This document shows positions 1 through 8,023 of a stretch of DNA of 64,000 nucleotides, one piece after another. Position 1 is the stretch's first letter. Every line of letters starts with the position of its first letter. Position numbers and translations under genes: made by a program. Below the pieces are notes generated by a model, which saw only the letters and a program-made list of their open reading frames with translations, made no database searches and was not told the origin of the DNA. Origin of the DNA: Oscillospiraceae bacterium (GTDB taxonomy: Bacteria; Bacillota; Clostridia; Oscillospirales; Oscillospiraceae); the NCBI GenBank assembly GCA_902781745.1, contig CACZKM010000002.1, positions 1 through 64,000 of the forward strand, given 5' to 3'.

Positions 1-92
1 TGAAATCCATATAGGATTCCTGCGAAAATTTTGCTTCATCTGGCGAAAATATCCCTCGCCATTGGTCATACTGCCTATTTTTCAAACAAGGC
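1..92. other. Short flank without a recognisable gene
   Basis: AT-richer stretch downstream of the chromate transporter pair. I see no coding frame, no strong terminator and no promoter that I can support. Confidence 0.4.
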
Positions 93-653
93 CTAGTCTA
101 CCATCTTAAAAACGACCCCCACTACCGCTGCCAGTCCCACATAGGCCACCGCAGGGACCTTCTCCTTCCACTTGGGAAAGGTCATGGCCCAGAAGATCAC
201 GGCGAAGAGGATCAGGGAGGGCCAGTGGATGGTCAGCCCCCCCTCCAGGGAGAAGAGGGACACCGAGCACACCGCCCAGCAGGCCGCACCGATGAGGCCC
301 ACCGATGCCGGGCGCAGGGCGTAGAACAGGCCCTGGACCCGTGGGCTCTTCCACACGGTCATCAGGACACGGGCCACCAGGAGGATGGCGAGAAAAGCCG
401 GGGTCACCAGGCCAAGAGGGGCCACGATCCCACCGGGGACCCCGGCGGTCACGGAGCCCACGTAGGTGGCCATATTCACCCCGATGGGGCCGGGGGTGGC
501 CTCGGAAATGGCGATCATGTTGGCCAGGTCCGCCGTGGTGAACCACCCCGTCCGGGCGGAGAGGTCGAAGAGGAAGGGCACCGTGGCCATGCCGCCTCCC
601 ACGGAGAAGAGGCCGATGAGCAGGAACTCCCAGTAGAGCCGCAGGAGGATCAT
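93..653 (-). CDS. chrA: Chromate transporter, half-size ChrA (second subunit)
   Basis: Predicted 186-residue membrane protein of the CHR family, which exports chromate or related oxyanions in proton-coupled exchange. The start is the ATG whose complement lies at 651-653; it overlaps the stop of the upstream half by 4 bases (ATGA), so the two are translationally coupled. The N-terminus carries the family signature region FSVGGGMATVPF followed by SEATPGPIGVNMATYVG (residues about 16-65), then four to five hydrophobic segments. The frame can be read further upstream, but that extension is only a shadow of the partner gene. Short-chain ChrA proteins normally occur as such pairs with opposite topology. 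Substrate is inferred from the family only. Confidence 0.88.
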   Translation of the reverse strand: MILLRLYWEFLLIGLFSVGGGMATVPFLFDLSARTGWFTTADLANMIAISEATPGPIGVNMATYVGSVTAGVPGGIVAPLGLVTPAFLAILLVARVLMTVWKSPRVQGLFYALRPASVGLIGAACWAVCSVSLFSLEGGLTIHWPSLILFAVIFWAMTFPKWKEKVPAVAYVGLAAVVGVVFKMVD

Positions 654-1201
654 GGCTGTTCCCCCTTCCGCTGTCTGACCTGATACAGGGCCAGGCCGAA
701 GAGCCCCGCCCCCACCACCAGCAGGGCGGGGGTCACCCCCACGAAGGCCGCCAGGACGAAGACCGCGGCAAAGACCAGGAGGGTGGGCGCATCCAGCACC
801 GCCTTCCGGAAAAGCTTCACGGTGCTGCTGGCAATGAGGGCGCAGACGCAGGCCCGGACCCCCACCAGGGCGTGGGCCACCCAGGGGTTTTCCGCGAAGG
901 ACCAGAAGAAGGCGGAGATCACCAGCACAATGAGGATAGGGGGCGTGAGCACTCCCAGGGTGGCGAAGACCGCCCCCGCCAGGCCCTTGGTCCGGTAGCC
1001 GCAGAAGGTGGCGGTGTTCACGGCGATCACCCCCGGGGTGCACTGGGCCACGGCGTTCAGGTCCAGCAGCTCCTCGTCGGTGAGCCATCCCTTTTTCTGA
1101 ACCAGCTCCCGCTGGAAGAAGGGGAGCATGGCGTAGCCCCCTCCGAAGGTGCTGGCGGAGATGCGGGCGAAGGAGGTGAAAAGCTCGAAGTTACCGGCCA
1201 T
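650..1201 (-). CDS. chrA: Chromate transporter, half-size ChrA (first subunit)
   Basis: A 183-residue CHR-family membrane protein, first gene of the bicistron. Signature residues are FGGGYAMLPFFQREL near residue 20 and CTPGVIAVNTATFCGY near residue 55, followed by hydrophobic helices. I chose the ATG at 1199-1201 because an AAAGGA ribosome binding site lies about ten bases upstream; the longer in-frame reading runs into the repeat at 1231-1383 and has no site. Together with the downstream half it should form a heterodimeric oxyanion exporter. No regulator gene is linked. Confidence 0.88.
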   Translation of the reverse strand: MAGNFELFTSFARISASTFGGGYAMLPFFQRELVQKKGWLTDEELLDLNAVAQCTPGVIAVNTATFCGYRTKGLAGAVFATLGVLTPPILIVLVISAFFWSFAENPWVAHALVGVRACVCALIASSTVKLFRKAVLDAPTLLVFAAVFVLAAFVGVTPALLVVGAGLFGLALYQVRQRKGEQP

Positions 1202-1230
1202 AAGCAAGCATTCCTTTCTCTGCAAGAAAA

Positions 1231-1383
1231 AGCCTCCCCTTGCGAAGGGGAGGTGGCATTTGCAAAGCAAATGACGGAAGGGTGGGAACGTAGCAATAAG
1301 CATAATCATAACGATAGAGCGACACGCCACGTTGCCACCCCTCAGTCAGCTTTGCTGACAGCTCCCCTTGGCATAGGGAGCCA
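1231..1383. repeat. MITE-like interspersed repeat with ~50-bp imperfect terminal inverted repeats
   Basis: A non-coding element of about 150 bp between chrA and pepV. Each end is a hairpin (CCTCCCCTT..AAGGGGAGG at 1233-1253; GCTCCCCTT..TAGGGAGCC at 1361-1382), and the left end read forward resembles the right end read as its reverse complement over about 50 bases (both continue through a second small hairpin of GCATTTGC/GCAAATG or TCAGC/GCTGA type to GGGTGG). Similar hairpin repeats are common between genes in gut Clostridia genomes (established knowledge, not checked here). It may act as a terminator for pepV. Confidence 0.65.
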
Positions 1384-1396
1384 TCAGACCAAAGCG

Positions 1397-2794
1397 TCAT
1401 TTACACAGGTCGATCATCACCGACGCGTAAATCTTCGCCGTGGTCATCAGGTCCTCCACCGACACCTTCTCATCGGGCCCGTGGAGGTTGCACTGGAACC
1501 CCGGCATATTGGCCCCGAAGGCCACCCCGCCGGGGATGTCATGGACGTAGGTGCCGCCGCCGATGGCCAGGCATTCCGCTTTCTCCCCGGTCCAGTCCTC
1601 GTAGACCCTTGCCAGGGTGGCGATGAAGGGGTCCTCGGCGGGGACATGGTGGGGCGGGTCCATCTCGCCCGAAACGGCAAAGCCTGCCGCCTCCAGGACC
1701 CGGTCCGCCGCGGCCTTGACGGTCTCCTCCGTGGCGCACAGGGGGGTGCGGCTGTCGAACCGGGCGGTGCAGCCCTCCTCGTCCAGGTCCAGGATGGTGA
1801 AGGCCAGGCTGAGAGCCCCGGACCGGTCATCGGCCTGGGCGATGCCCAGCCCCTGGCCGAGATGGTCTCCGTGGGGGAAGAGCCTTGCCAGGGCCCGGAT
1901 GGCCCGGGCGGAGGGGGTCTCCGCCAGGGGGAGGGCCGCCAGCAGGGCCACCAGGGCGGTCTGGGCGTTGTGGCCCTCCTCGGGGGTGGACCCGTGGGCG
2001 TTGGCCCCGTTACAGAGGATGGTCACGCCGCCCTCTGTGGGGGAGACCGCAAAGGAGATGGCCTCCTCCAGCCCCAGACCGGGGAGGACGGCCTCCACGT
2101 CCTTGGCCTCCAGGCCCAGAACGGTGGCGCTGGCCTTGGGGGGGACCATGTTCACCCGGGGCCCGCCGGTGAGGGCAATGACCCGGGGCAGAGAAGTTTC
2201 CTTGTCCCAGCGGGCGGTAAAGGTGGGCTGATAGTGGCCCTTCTCGATGTTGATGATGGGGAAGTCCGCGTCGGGAGAGAGGGTGTGGGGGGCGAAGGGA
2301 TGGCTGTTGTAGTACCACGCCACGTCCCGCATCCCGGTCTCCTCGTCGGTGCCCAGCAGGAGCTTGATGTTCTTTGTCAGGGGGACGCCCAGTTCCTTCA
2401 CCGCCCGCATAGCCAGCAGGGCGGCGGCCATGGGGCCCTTGTCGTCGCTGACCCCCCGGCCGTAGAGGAGGTCCCCCGCCCGCTTGGGGGCGAAGGCCTC
2501 GGTGACGGTCCAGCCCTCCCCGGCGGGGACCACGTCCAGGTGGCCCAAAACGTGGAGGGCGTCGGGATTGCCGTTGAGGTCGATGGATCCCACGTAGCCC
2601 TCCAAGTTCTCCCCGGGCAGGCCCCATTCCGCCGCCAGGGCCAGAAATTCGTCCAGGGCGGCGGCGGGACCGGGGCCGAAGGGGGCCCCGGGGGCGGGTT
2701 CTCCGATGGTGCTGTCAATGGCGGCCAGGCGGGAGACGGCGTCTGCCAGCTCGTCCTCCCGGCCCTGGAACCAGGTCTCCAGTGTGGCTCTCAA
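1397..2794 (-). CDS. pepV: Dipeptidase PepV (M20 metallopeptidase)
   Basis: 465 residues, the usual PepV length. It hydrolyses dipeptides with a free N-terminus using two zinc ions and is cytoplasmic. Seen: HVLGHLDVVP (His85, Asp87), YGRGVSDDKGP with bridging Asp118, catalytic pair Glu151-Glu152 in GTDEETGM, and a C-terminal HGPDEKV His ligand. The start is TTG (complement of 2792-2794), placed by an AGGAGGAAA site; it begins directly after the stop of the regulator gene upstream, so the two form an operon. Confidence 0.92.
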   Translation of the reverse strand: MRATLETWFQGREDELADAVSRLAAIDSTIGEPAPGAPFGPGPAAALDEFLALAAEWGLPGENLEGYVGSIDLNGNPDALHVLGHLDVVPAGEGWTVTEAFAPKRAGDLLYGRGVSDDKGPMAAALLAMRAVKELGVPLTKNIKLLLGTDEETGMRDVAWYYNSHPFAPHTLSPDADFPIINIEKGHYQPTFTARWDKETSLPRVIALTGGPRVNMVPPKASATVLGLEAKDVEAVLPGLGLEEAISFAVSPTEGGVTILCNGANAHGSTPEEGHNAQTALVALLAALPLAETPSARAIRALARLFPHGDHLGQGLGIAQADDRSGALSLAFTILDLDEEGCTARFDSRTPLCATEETVKAAADRVLEAAGFAVSGEMDPPHHVPAEDPFIATLARVYEDWTGEKAECLAIGGGTYVHDIPGGVAFGANMPGFQCNLHGPDEKVSVEDLMTTAKIYASVMIDLCK

Positions 2795-2795
2795 A

Positions 2796-3443
2796 TCAGG
2801 TTTCCTCCTCGTTCTCCTGGGCGGCGGGCTCTCGTTCCCGCAGCTCGTCCAGGTACTTGTAGATGGTGTACCGGGAGACCCCCAGGTGGGAGGCCACGTA
2901 GGGCACCGCCCGGCGGTAGGAGAAGGCGTCCAGCTCCTTGAGCCGCTCGATGACCCGGAGGCGGTCGGCCTTGTTCATCTCCCGGGCGGGCTTGCCCACC
3001 CGGAGGATGGCCTCGTCCAGCAGGTCGCTGATGCCGGTCTCCCGGGCTTTATACATGGCGCTGTGGAAGTCCACCTCGGTATGCATCAGGTCCAGCAGCA
3101 CCCGGTTGGCGTAGGTCAGGGCGGTGAAGTCGTAGTTGATGCCGAAGCCCAGGTGGTAGTCGTCTCCCTTGATGGAGAAGGTGGCGCTCTTGGTCTGCTG
3201 CCCGCTGGGGGTCACAGCCAGGAGGTTCACCATGTCGGTGTCCAGATACAGGTCCTCCTCCAGCCCGGTGACATCCAGGGTGGAGCCCACGGCCCGGCCG
3301 GAGACATGGCCGTTATAGATAGACAGGATGGGGTGGAGGGGGTCTGCCAGGTCGTGGATGATGGTCTCGCAGTTGGAGCCGAACATTTCCGCGACGCCTT
3401 TGGCGATGCGGTCCAGGGCGGCGAAGGCTTCTTCGCGGTTCAT
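2796..3443 (-). CDS. YheO-type transcriptional regulator (PAS-like domain plus HTH)
   Basis: 215 residues from the ATG at 3441-3443, which has a GAGGTG site; the slightly longer frame adds six residues without a better site. The N-terminal two thirds match the YheO/PAS_6 sensor family (region HDLADPLHPILSIYNGHVSGR), and the C-terminus is a helix-turn-helix of the HTH_22 type (SYRRAVPYVASHLGVSRYTIY, split here as two motifs). Members are DNA-binding regulators of largely unknown ligand. Its position immediately upstream of pepV suggests control of peptide or amino-acid use, which is an inference. Confidence 0.85.
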   Translation of the reverse strand: MNREEAFAALDRIAKGVAEMFGSNCETIIHDLADPLHPILSIYNGHVSGRAVGSTLDVTGLEEDLYLDTDMVNLLAVTPSGQQTKSATFSIKGDDYHLGFGINYDFTALTYANRVLLDLMHTEVDFHSAMYKARETGISDLLDEAILRVGKPAREMNKADRLRVIERLKELDAFSYRRAVPYVASHLGVSRYTIYKYLDELREREPAAQENEEET

Positions 3444-3537
3444 GGAGGTCACCTCTTTCAAAAACGTGATGGGGGTGCGGGGGTCCTGTCCGTGGGGCAG
3501 AACGTGGTTAGAATAACAGGGGTTGGAGGATACAAAG

Positions 3538-3563
3538 ACTGCCCTTCCAAGGGGAAGGGCAGT
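3538..3563 (-). terminator. Intrinsic terminator downstream of secG
   Basis: Near-perfect hairpin ACTGCCCTTCC..GGAAGGGCAGT just past the secG stop; the following T-tract on the minus strand is short, so strength is uncertain. Confidence 0.65.
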
Positions 3564-3589
3564 TGGAAGGCTGGGTCAGGGGCGGGTGC

Positions 3590-3817
3590 TTACAGGAATG
3601 ACAGGACCAGGGTCAGGACCATGAAGACCAGGGCGACCCACTTGGTCCACTTGGCCAGCTTGGCGTCGGCGGACTTGGCCTTGTTCTTGGAGAGGAAGGA
3701 GTCTGTCGCGCCGCCGATGGTGCCCAGGCCGGAATGCTTGCCGGACTGCCCCAGAACGAAGACGATGAGTACGCAGGCGCAAAGGATCTGGATGATGGAT
3801 ACGATAGTTGCAGGCAT
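3590..3817 (-). CDS. secG: Preprotein translocase subunit SecG
   Basis: 75 residues with two transmembrane helices (about 5-24 and 55-75) around the conserved cytoplasmic loop GQSGKHSGLGTIGGATDSFL, typical of SecG. It is the accessory subunit of the SecYEG channel and assists SecA-driven export. The gene is monocistronic, with a sigma-A promoter upstream and a hairpin terminator downstream; many clostridia have secG next to rnr or smpB, but not here. Confidence 0.93.
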   Translation of the reverse strand: MPATIVSIIQILCACVLIVFVLGQSGKHSGLGTIGGATDSFLSKNKAKSADAKLAKWTKWVALVFMVLTLVLSFL

Positions 3818-3928
3818 GATGTGTGATGTTCCTTTCCCTAATGTGTTCGCGGAAATGACACGGCTTGCGCCGATACTTGTAATTGGTTACAGTGCATCAT
3901 AGCACAGCCGGAGACGTTTTGCAATACC

Positions 3929-3957
3929 TTTATCCTAAAATTCTGCAATTTTGTCAA
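3929..3957 (-). promoter_or_regulatory. Sigma-A promoter for secG
   Basis: On the minus strand a perfect TTGACA (-35, complement of 3952-3957) is followed after 17 bases by GATAAA (-10, complement of 3929-3934), leaving a leader of about 100 bases to the secG start. Confidence 0.75.
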
Positions 3958-3977
3958 CACTGACATGAAAGTGGGGC

Positions 3978-6900
3978 TTACCACATGGAGACCAGCAGCT
4001 TGGCCACCTCCGCCCGGCTGACGTTGGCGTTGGGCAGGAGCATCCCGTTGGCCCCGGAGACCACCTTCTGGCCCACCAGGGAGGCCACGGCGCTCTTGGC
4101 CCAGGCCGGCACGGCCCCGGCGTCGGAGAACCCCGCCAGACTGGCCTCGGGCCAGCCCTTGGGCTGCATACGGGAGAGGAGGGTGAAGGCCTCGGCCCGG
4201 CTGATGGGGGCCTTGGCGTTGGCGTAGACCTTTCCGCCGGCGTCGGCGCTCCCCTTCATGATCCCCTTGTCATAGAGGGCGGCCACGGCGGCTTTGTCCC
4301 AGGCGGGGATGGCGGCGGCGTCGGCAAAGGGGAGGGCCTTGCTGCCGTAAGCGGTGAGGTCCAGCCCCAGCCACCGGGCGGCCAGCAGGGCGAAGTCCCC
4401 CCTCGTCACCGGGGCGTTGGGGGCGAACCGCCCGTCCCCGGTGCCCGAGACGATGTGCAGCTCCGCCAGCCGTCCCACATAGGGGGCGGCCCAGTGGAGG
4501 GGCATATCCAGGAAGGGGCAGGGGGCGGAGCCCGGCAGGAGCCGGGAGGCCCGGGCCAGGTTGCCGCAGGAATCCGACACCGTGACGGTGACCTGGTGGG
4601 CGGAGGTCCCCAGGTCAGGCAGAGTGGCAGTGAGAGTCCCGTTGCGGTAAGTGGTCTCCACCCGTTTTCCGTCCAGGGTCAGGACGGCCTGCCGGGGGGA
4701 GAGGGCGGCGGCGGTGGAATCAGAGACCCGGGCGGACACGTTCTGTCCGCTCACCGACAGGGTAACGGCGGGGGGTGTGGTTTCCTCTCCGGCCTGGTTG
4801 GCCAGGACCACCTGGTCCAGGAAGAGGGTGCCGGCCTTCTTGCCGGTGACCTTAAAGCCCGAGAAGCCCATGGCGTCGCTTGGGATGCCAAAGACCACCC
4901 GCTTCCAGCCGGAGAAGTTCAGGCCGGTGGTCTGGGCGGCCAGGGAGCCGTTCTCCCGGGGGAAGAGGGCGTAGAGGGTGTCGCCGGAGTTATCCCCATA
5001 GACCCACGCGGCCAGATAGCGGTCGGCCTCGCTGAGGGGGACGGGGTCCTCGGTGGTGAGGGTGGCCCCCGCCTCGCCGGGGGTGTAGGCCCAGCGGCCG
5101 GACCGGCTGCCCAGCCTGGCCTGGGAGGACAGGGTGAAGGTCCCGTTCTCCGCTCCGGAGAAGAACCTGTCCTCGGCGGCGTTGCCGGTGTCTTCAAAGT
5201 CCGCCACCAGGCGGATCCGGGGGGAGGCGGTGACGGTGACGGGGATGGAGGCCACATGGCGCCCCGCCTGGATGGTGAGCTTGCCGGAGGCGGAGAAGTT
5301 CCCGGCGGTGAGGACCCCCTCCGGGGTGATGGTCCCGGCGTCGGTGGTCCAGGTGTAGCAGGTGTCGTCCCCCTTGAGGGTGAGGGTATGGTAGGTGGCG
5401 GCAGCGTTCACGTCCACGGTCTGGCCGGGGACCAGGTTCAGGGAGGACAGGGTGGCCCCGGTGGCGGCGTTGGTCAGCCGGATGGCGTCGGGGGTGTCGT
5501 AGACGGTGACCCGGGTGGTCCCGGTCACCCCGCCGCTCTCGGCGGAGACGGTGTACACCCCGGTCTTCTTGGGGGCGGTGAAAACGCCGGAGGAGGAGAC
5601 AGACCCCTCCGGGGCGGACCAGGTCACGGGGCCGGGGAGGGCGGACATGGGCCGCCAGCCGGTGTCCAGGGCCACCGCGCCGCACTGGGTGGAGCCGCCT
5701 CCCAGGAGCACCAGGTCCCGGGGGGTGACGTAGAGGGACCCGGCCTGGCCCGTGGCCTGGAGGTTGGACACCAGGAAGATGGCGTTGCTTACGGCCCGGG
5801 GCGCACCCTCCGAGGGCCGGTTCATGGTGGTGGAGGCGGCCTGGTCGGGGTAGGTGGAGACAAAGGTGGTGGAGCCGCCCCCGTCCAGGAGCATCCCTTC
5901 CACGCAGCCCAGCTCCGCCAGCCGCTGGGCCACCAGCCGGGAGGTGGCCCCGGCGCTGTAGCCTGACTGCCGGCCGTCCACGGTGTAGAAGATCACCGAT
6001 CCGTCGGCCTTCACCCCCACGGCGGTCCGTGGGGCGGAAGTAGAGCCCGCCTCCTGGTCAGAGGTGACCTGGCCGCCGGAGAGGATGTGGAACATGGAGC
6101 CCACGGCGCAGTCCACGTCGTTCCACTTGGGGTCGGGGGCAGCGATCTCGATGCTCACCGGGTCCCCGGGCCGGAGCTCCAGGAGTTCCTGGCGGAGCCA
6201 GTCCCCGCCGGTGTCGGAGATGGACAGGACGAACTTCCCCGCCGGGATGGGGGTGGCGCCCGAGGCGTCGATGACCTCCTCCACCGCGCAGGGGACCACC
6301 TTGCCGATGCCCAGGGTGGGGGAGGTGGTGAGAGTGGCGGTCTTGTCAGCGTCGGAGACGGTCTGGCCGCTCTCCCCGGTGGGGGCCAGGATGACGTCCA
6401 CCCCGTCCCGGGTGTTTCGGGTGGTGGCGCCGAAGTCGTCGGTGAAGAGGAAGTACCCTTCTCCGGACCGGAGCTTGTTGATCTCGGCGATCTTCAGGGA
6501 GTGGCCGGAGAAGTTGGCCCGGAGCTTCAGGTCGGGCTTTCCCGCCACGGCGGAGCCGTCGGCCCGGAAGCCGATGGCGGAGAGGTAGGAGGCGGAGGAC
6601 CGGAGGACCCCGTCGGTGACCACCAGACCCAGGGGGGAGCCGGTGGCCATGACGAAGTAGTCCCCGTTGATGCCGGAGAGGACCCGGCTGCCCTTGCCCT
6701 CCAGGTCCCTGGCCATGGAGGCGACGGTTTGCTTGGTGGGGATGGTGGCGCCGAAGCTGACCTTGGGGGAGACCGAGGGGTTGTGGGTGTAGGTGACGAA
6801 GTTCTCCGTCCGCAGGGAGGCGGCGGAGCCCCCCCACAGCACCTGATGGGTGAGGGTGGTCCCGTCGCAGATGTCCAGGGTGTAGTCATAGAGCCGGGAC

Positions 6901-6986
6901 CCCAGCGGGTCCGCGGCCAGGGCGGAGGGCAGGAGGAGGACGGCGATAACGACCGCTGCGGCGGCCCGCCGAAACAGGTTTTTCAT
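3978..6986 (-). CDS. SLH-anchored phosphodiester glycosidase (NAGPA-domain) surface protein
   Basis: 1002 residues. A signal peptide (residues 1-25, ending ALA|ADP) is followed by a phosphodiester glycosidase/NAGPA domain (about 75-400: GINGDYFVMATGSPLG, FYTVDGRQSGYSAGAT, LLDGGGSTTFVS). Then come Ig-like/BIG-type repeats and a carbohydrate-binding-like segment (400-820), and three S-layer homology modules (824-1002: PFLDMPLHWA, PFADAAAIPAW, GFSDAGAVPAWA). The NAGPA fold uncaps GlcNAc-1-phosphodiesters in eukaryotes; bacterial members act on surface polysaccharides. SLH modules bind pyruvylated wall polymers, so the protein is expected to sit on the cell surface. Substrate unknown. Confidence 0.88.
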   Translation of the reverse strand: MKNLFRRAAAAVVIAVLLLPSALAADPLGSRLYDYTLDICDGTTLTHQVLWGGSAASLRTENFVTYTHNPSVSPKVSFGATIPTKQTVASMARDLEGKGSRVLSGINGDYFVMATGSPLGLVVTDGVLRSSASYLSAIGFRADGSAVAGKPDLKLRANFSGHSLKIAEINKLRSGEGYFLFTDDFGATTRNTRDGVDVILAPTGESGQTVSDADKTATLTTSPTLGIGKVVPCAVEEVIDASGATPIPAGKFVLSISDTGGDWLRQELLELRPGDPVSIEIAAPDPKWNDVDCAVGSMFHILSGGQVTSDQEAGSTSAPRTAVGVKADGSVIFYTVDGRQSGYSAGATSRLVAQRLAELGCVEGMLLDGGGSTTFVSTYPDQAASTTMNRPSEGAPRAVSNAIFLVSNLQATGQAGSLYVTPRDLVLLGGGSTQCGAVALDTGWRPMSALPGPVTWSAPEGSVSSSGVFTAPKKTGVYTVSAESGGVTGTTRVTVYDTPDAIRLTNAATGATLSSLNLVPGQTVDVNAAATYHTLTLKGDDTCYTWTTDAGTITPEGVLTAGNFSASGKLTIQAGRHVASIPVTVTASPRIRLVADFEDTGNAAEDRFFSGAENGTFTLSSQARLGSRSGRWAYTPGEAGATLTTEDPVPLSEADRYLAAWVYGDNSGDTLYALFPRENGSLAAQTTGLNFSGWKRVVFGIPSDAMGFSGFKVTGKKAGTLFLDQVVLANQAGEETTPPAVTLSVSGQNVSARVSDSTAAALSPRQAVLTLDGKRVETTYRNGTLTATLPDLGTSAHQVTVTVSDSCGNLARASRLLPGSAPCPFLDMPLHWAAPYVGRLAELHIVSGTGDGRFAPNAPVTRGDFALLAARWLGLDLTAYGSKALPFADAAAIPAWDKAAVAALYDKGIMKGSADAGGKVYANAKAPISRAEAFTLLSRMQPKGWPEASLAGFSDAGAVPAWAKSAVASLVGQKVVSGANGMLLPNANVSRAEVAKLLVSMW

Positions 6987-7030
6987 GGGCGACTCCTTTT
7001 CTTCTCGGTGGGGGGATATGAATCAACTAT

Positions 7031-7059
7031 ATTGTATCATAAATGAGGCCGGGAAGCAA
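7031..7059 (-). promoter_or_regulatory. Promoter for the SLH phosphodiester glycosidase gene
   Basis: Minus strand TTGCTT (complement 7054-7059), 17-base spacer, TACAAT (complement 7031-7036), about 40 bases upstream of the start codon. Confidence 0.65.
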
Positions 7060-7178
7060 AAGAAATAAGGTGGCTTTTTGGATCGTAAGCAGGACGGGAC
7101 GGGGCGGCTCCGACCCGGGCGCCCCTGCAAGGGGGAGGAGGGCGCAGGGCGATTCCCTCTGCCCCCAACCAGAAACAC

Positions 7179-7218
7179 CAAAGGACCCGGCCAGAATAAC
7201 GACTGACCGGGTCCTTTG
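7179..7218 (-). terminator. Hairpin terminator downstream of sepF
   Basis: Perfect 12-bp inverted repeat CAAAGGACCCGG / CCGGGTCCTTTG with a 16-base loop in the 319-bp spacer between sepF and the glycosidase gene. The T-tract is interrupted, so termination may be partial. The rest of the spacer (7060-7178 and 7219-7305) is GC-rich, with several small hairpins and no coding frame I can support. Confidence 0.6.
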
Positions 7219-7305
7219 GCTGCCGCGGCACGGCTGCGCCACGGCGGTTTTCTCTCTCTTTGGGGCCTGCGGGCTCTCACCCCCGCGGCCCTATGTGGGG
7301 GCGCC

Positions 7306-7749
7306 TTATTTCTGAGCGACCGTCCCGCCGAAGGCGGAGGTCAACTGGGCGAAGAGGCTCTCATCCTCTTCCGCGGCGCCGTAAAGATCAACGTGACTGG
7401 GCACGGCAATGTAGGCGTGGGAGTTGATCTTGGCGATCCGCCCCTGCTCGCTGTACATATAGCCCGACAGGAAATCCAGGATCCGCAGGCGGTCCTCCAC
7501 AGGGGTGTCGGCCAGGTCCATGACCACCATCCGGCTGCCGCCGATGTAGTCGGCCACGCGGGTGGCGTCCTGCCGGCCGATGTGGTCCAATACCACGATC
7601 TGGGCAATGCTGGCTGCCTGGCGGGCCGCGGTGTCGGCGGCCTGGGCCTCATCTTCCGCCCCCTCGTAGCCTTCGGCATACGCAAAGGAACCGTCAGACT
7701 GGAACAGAGTCTCCGTACGATCTTTGATAAAATCCCGCCATTTGCTCAT
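7306..7749 (-). CDS. sepF: Cell division protein SepF
   Basis: 147 residues. The C-terminal half is a SepF domain (RILDFLSGYMYSEQGRIAKI and HAYIAVPSHVDL), preceded by a short acidic linker and an N-terminal region (MSKWRDFIKDR) in the place of the membrane-binding helix. SepF tethers FtsZ filaments to the membrane and guides septum formation. It usually lies in the ylm cluster; here it is alone. A GGGGGAAA ribosome site precedes the ATG. Confidence 0.87.
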   Translation of the reverse strand: MSKWRDFIKDRTETLFQSDGSFAYAEGYEGAEDEAQAADTAARQAASIAQIVVLDHIGRQDATRVADYIGGSRMVVMDLADTPVEDRLRILDFLSGYMYSEQGRIAKINSHAYIAVPSHVDLYGAAEEDESLFAQLTSAFGGTVAQK

Positions 7750-7851
7750 GGTTGTTTCCCCCTTTGGATTGGCCGGAATCTAGGGAATCCAGCAGAATTA
7801 TTTTAGCACAGGGCCCAAAAATAATCTACATTCTGCACAAAACTGTAATTA

Positions 7852-7872
7852 TTTGTGATTTCTTGTCACAAA
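7852..7872. promoter_or_regulatory. Inverted repeat, possible operator upstream of sepF
   Basis: TTTGTGA-N7-TCACAAA, a 7-bp perfect inverted repeat in the 274-bp divergent region between sepF and the GH25 gene. It resembles a CRP/FNR-type site but has N7 rather than N6 between half sites. Confidence 0.4.
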
Positions 7873-7929
7873 ATCCTCCATTTCCTCCGGCTCAGGGCCC
7901 CCTTTTTCCCGGAAATCCGGCGAAATCCC

Positions 7930-7975
7930 TTGACGAGGGGCCCTCCTTTCGCTATAATAGTTACAAATTAGTAAC
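7930..7975 (+). promoter_or_regulatory. Promoter of the SLH-GH25 gene with overlapping inverted repeat
   Basis: TTGACG (7930-7935), 17-base spacer, consensus TATAAT (7953-7958). The palindrome GTTACAAATTAGTAAC (7960-7975) covers the expected transcription start, the typical position of a repressor operator. Confidence 0.8.
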
Positions 7976-8023
7976 ATTTATTACGATTTCGTACAGATGC
8001 CCGTCCTGATATGAGGTAACGAT

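Noticed and set aside
654..1088. N-terminal extension of the second chromate transporter half
   Set aside because: It overlaps the first half in another frame; the ATGA coupling and CHR motifs fix the start at 653.
872..2941. Long plus-strand open frame (689 codons) across chrA and pepV
   Set aside because: It is antisense to pepV, which has all M20 motifs; the translation is Gly/Ala/Arg/Pro-rich, as expected from a GC-rich shadow frame.
7060..7305. Possible small RNA between sepF and the SLH glycosidase gene
   Set aside because: Only GC-rich hairpins and one terminator-like stem; no promoter on either strand that would start an independent RNA.
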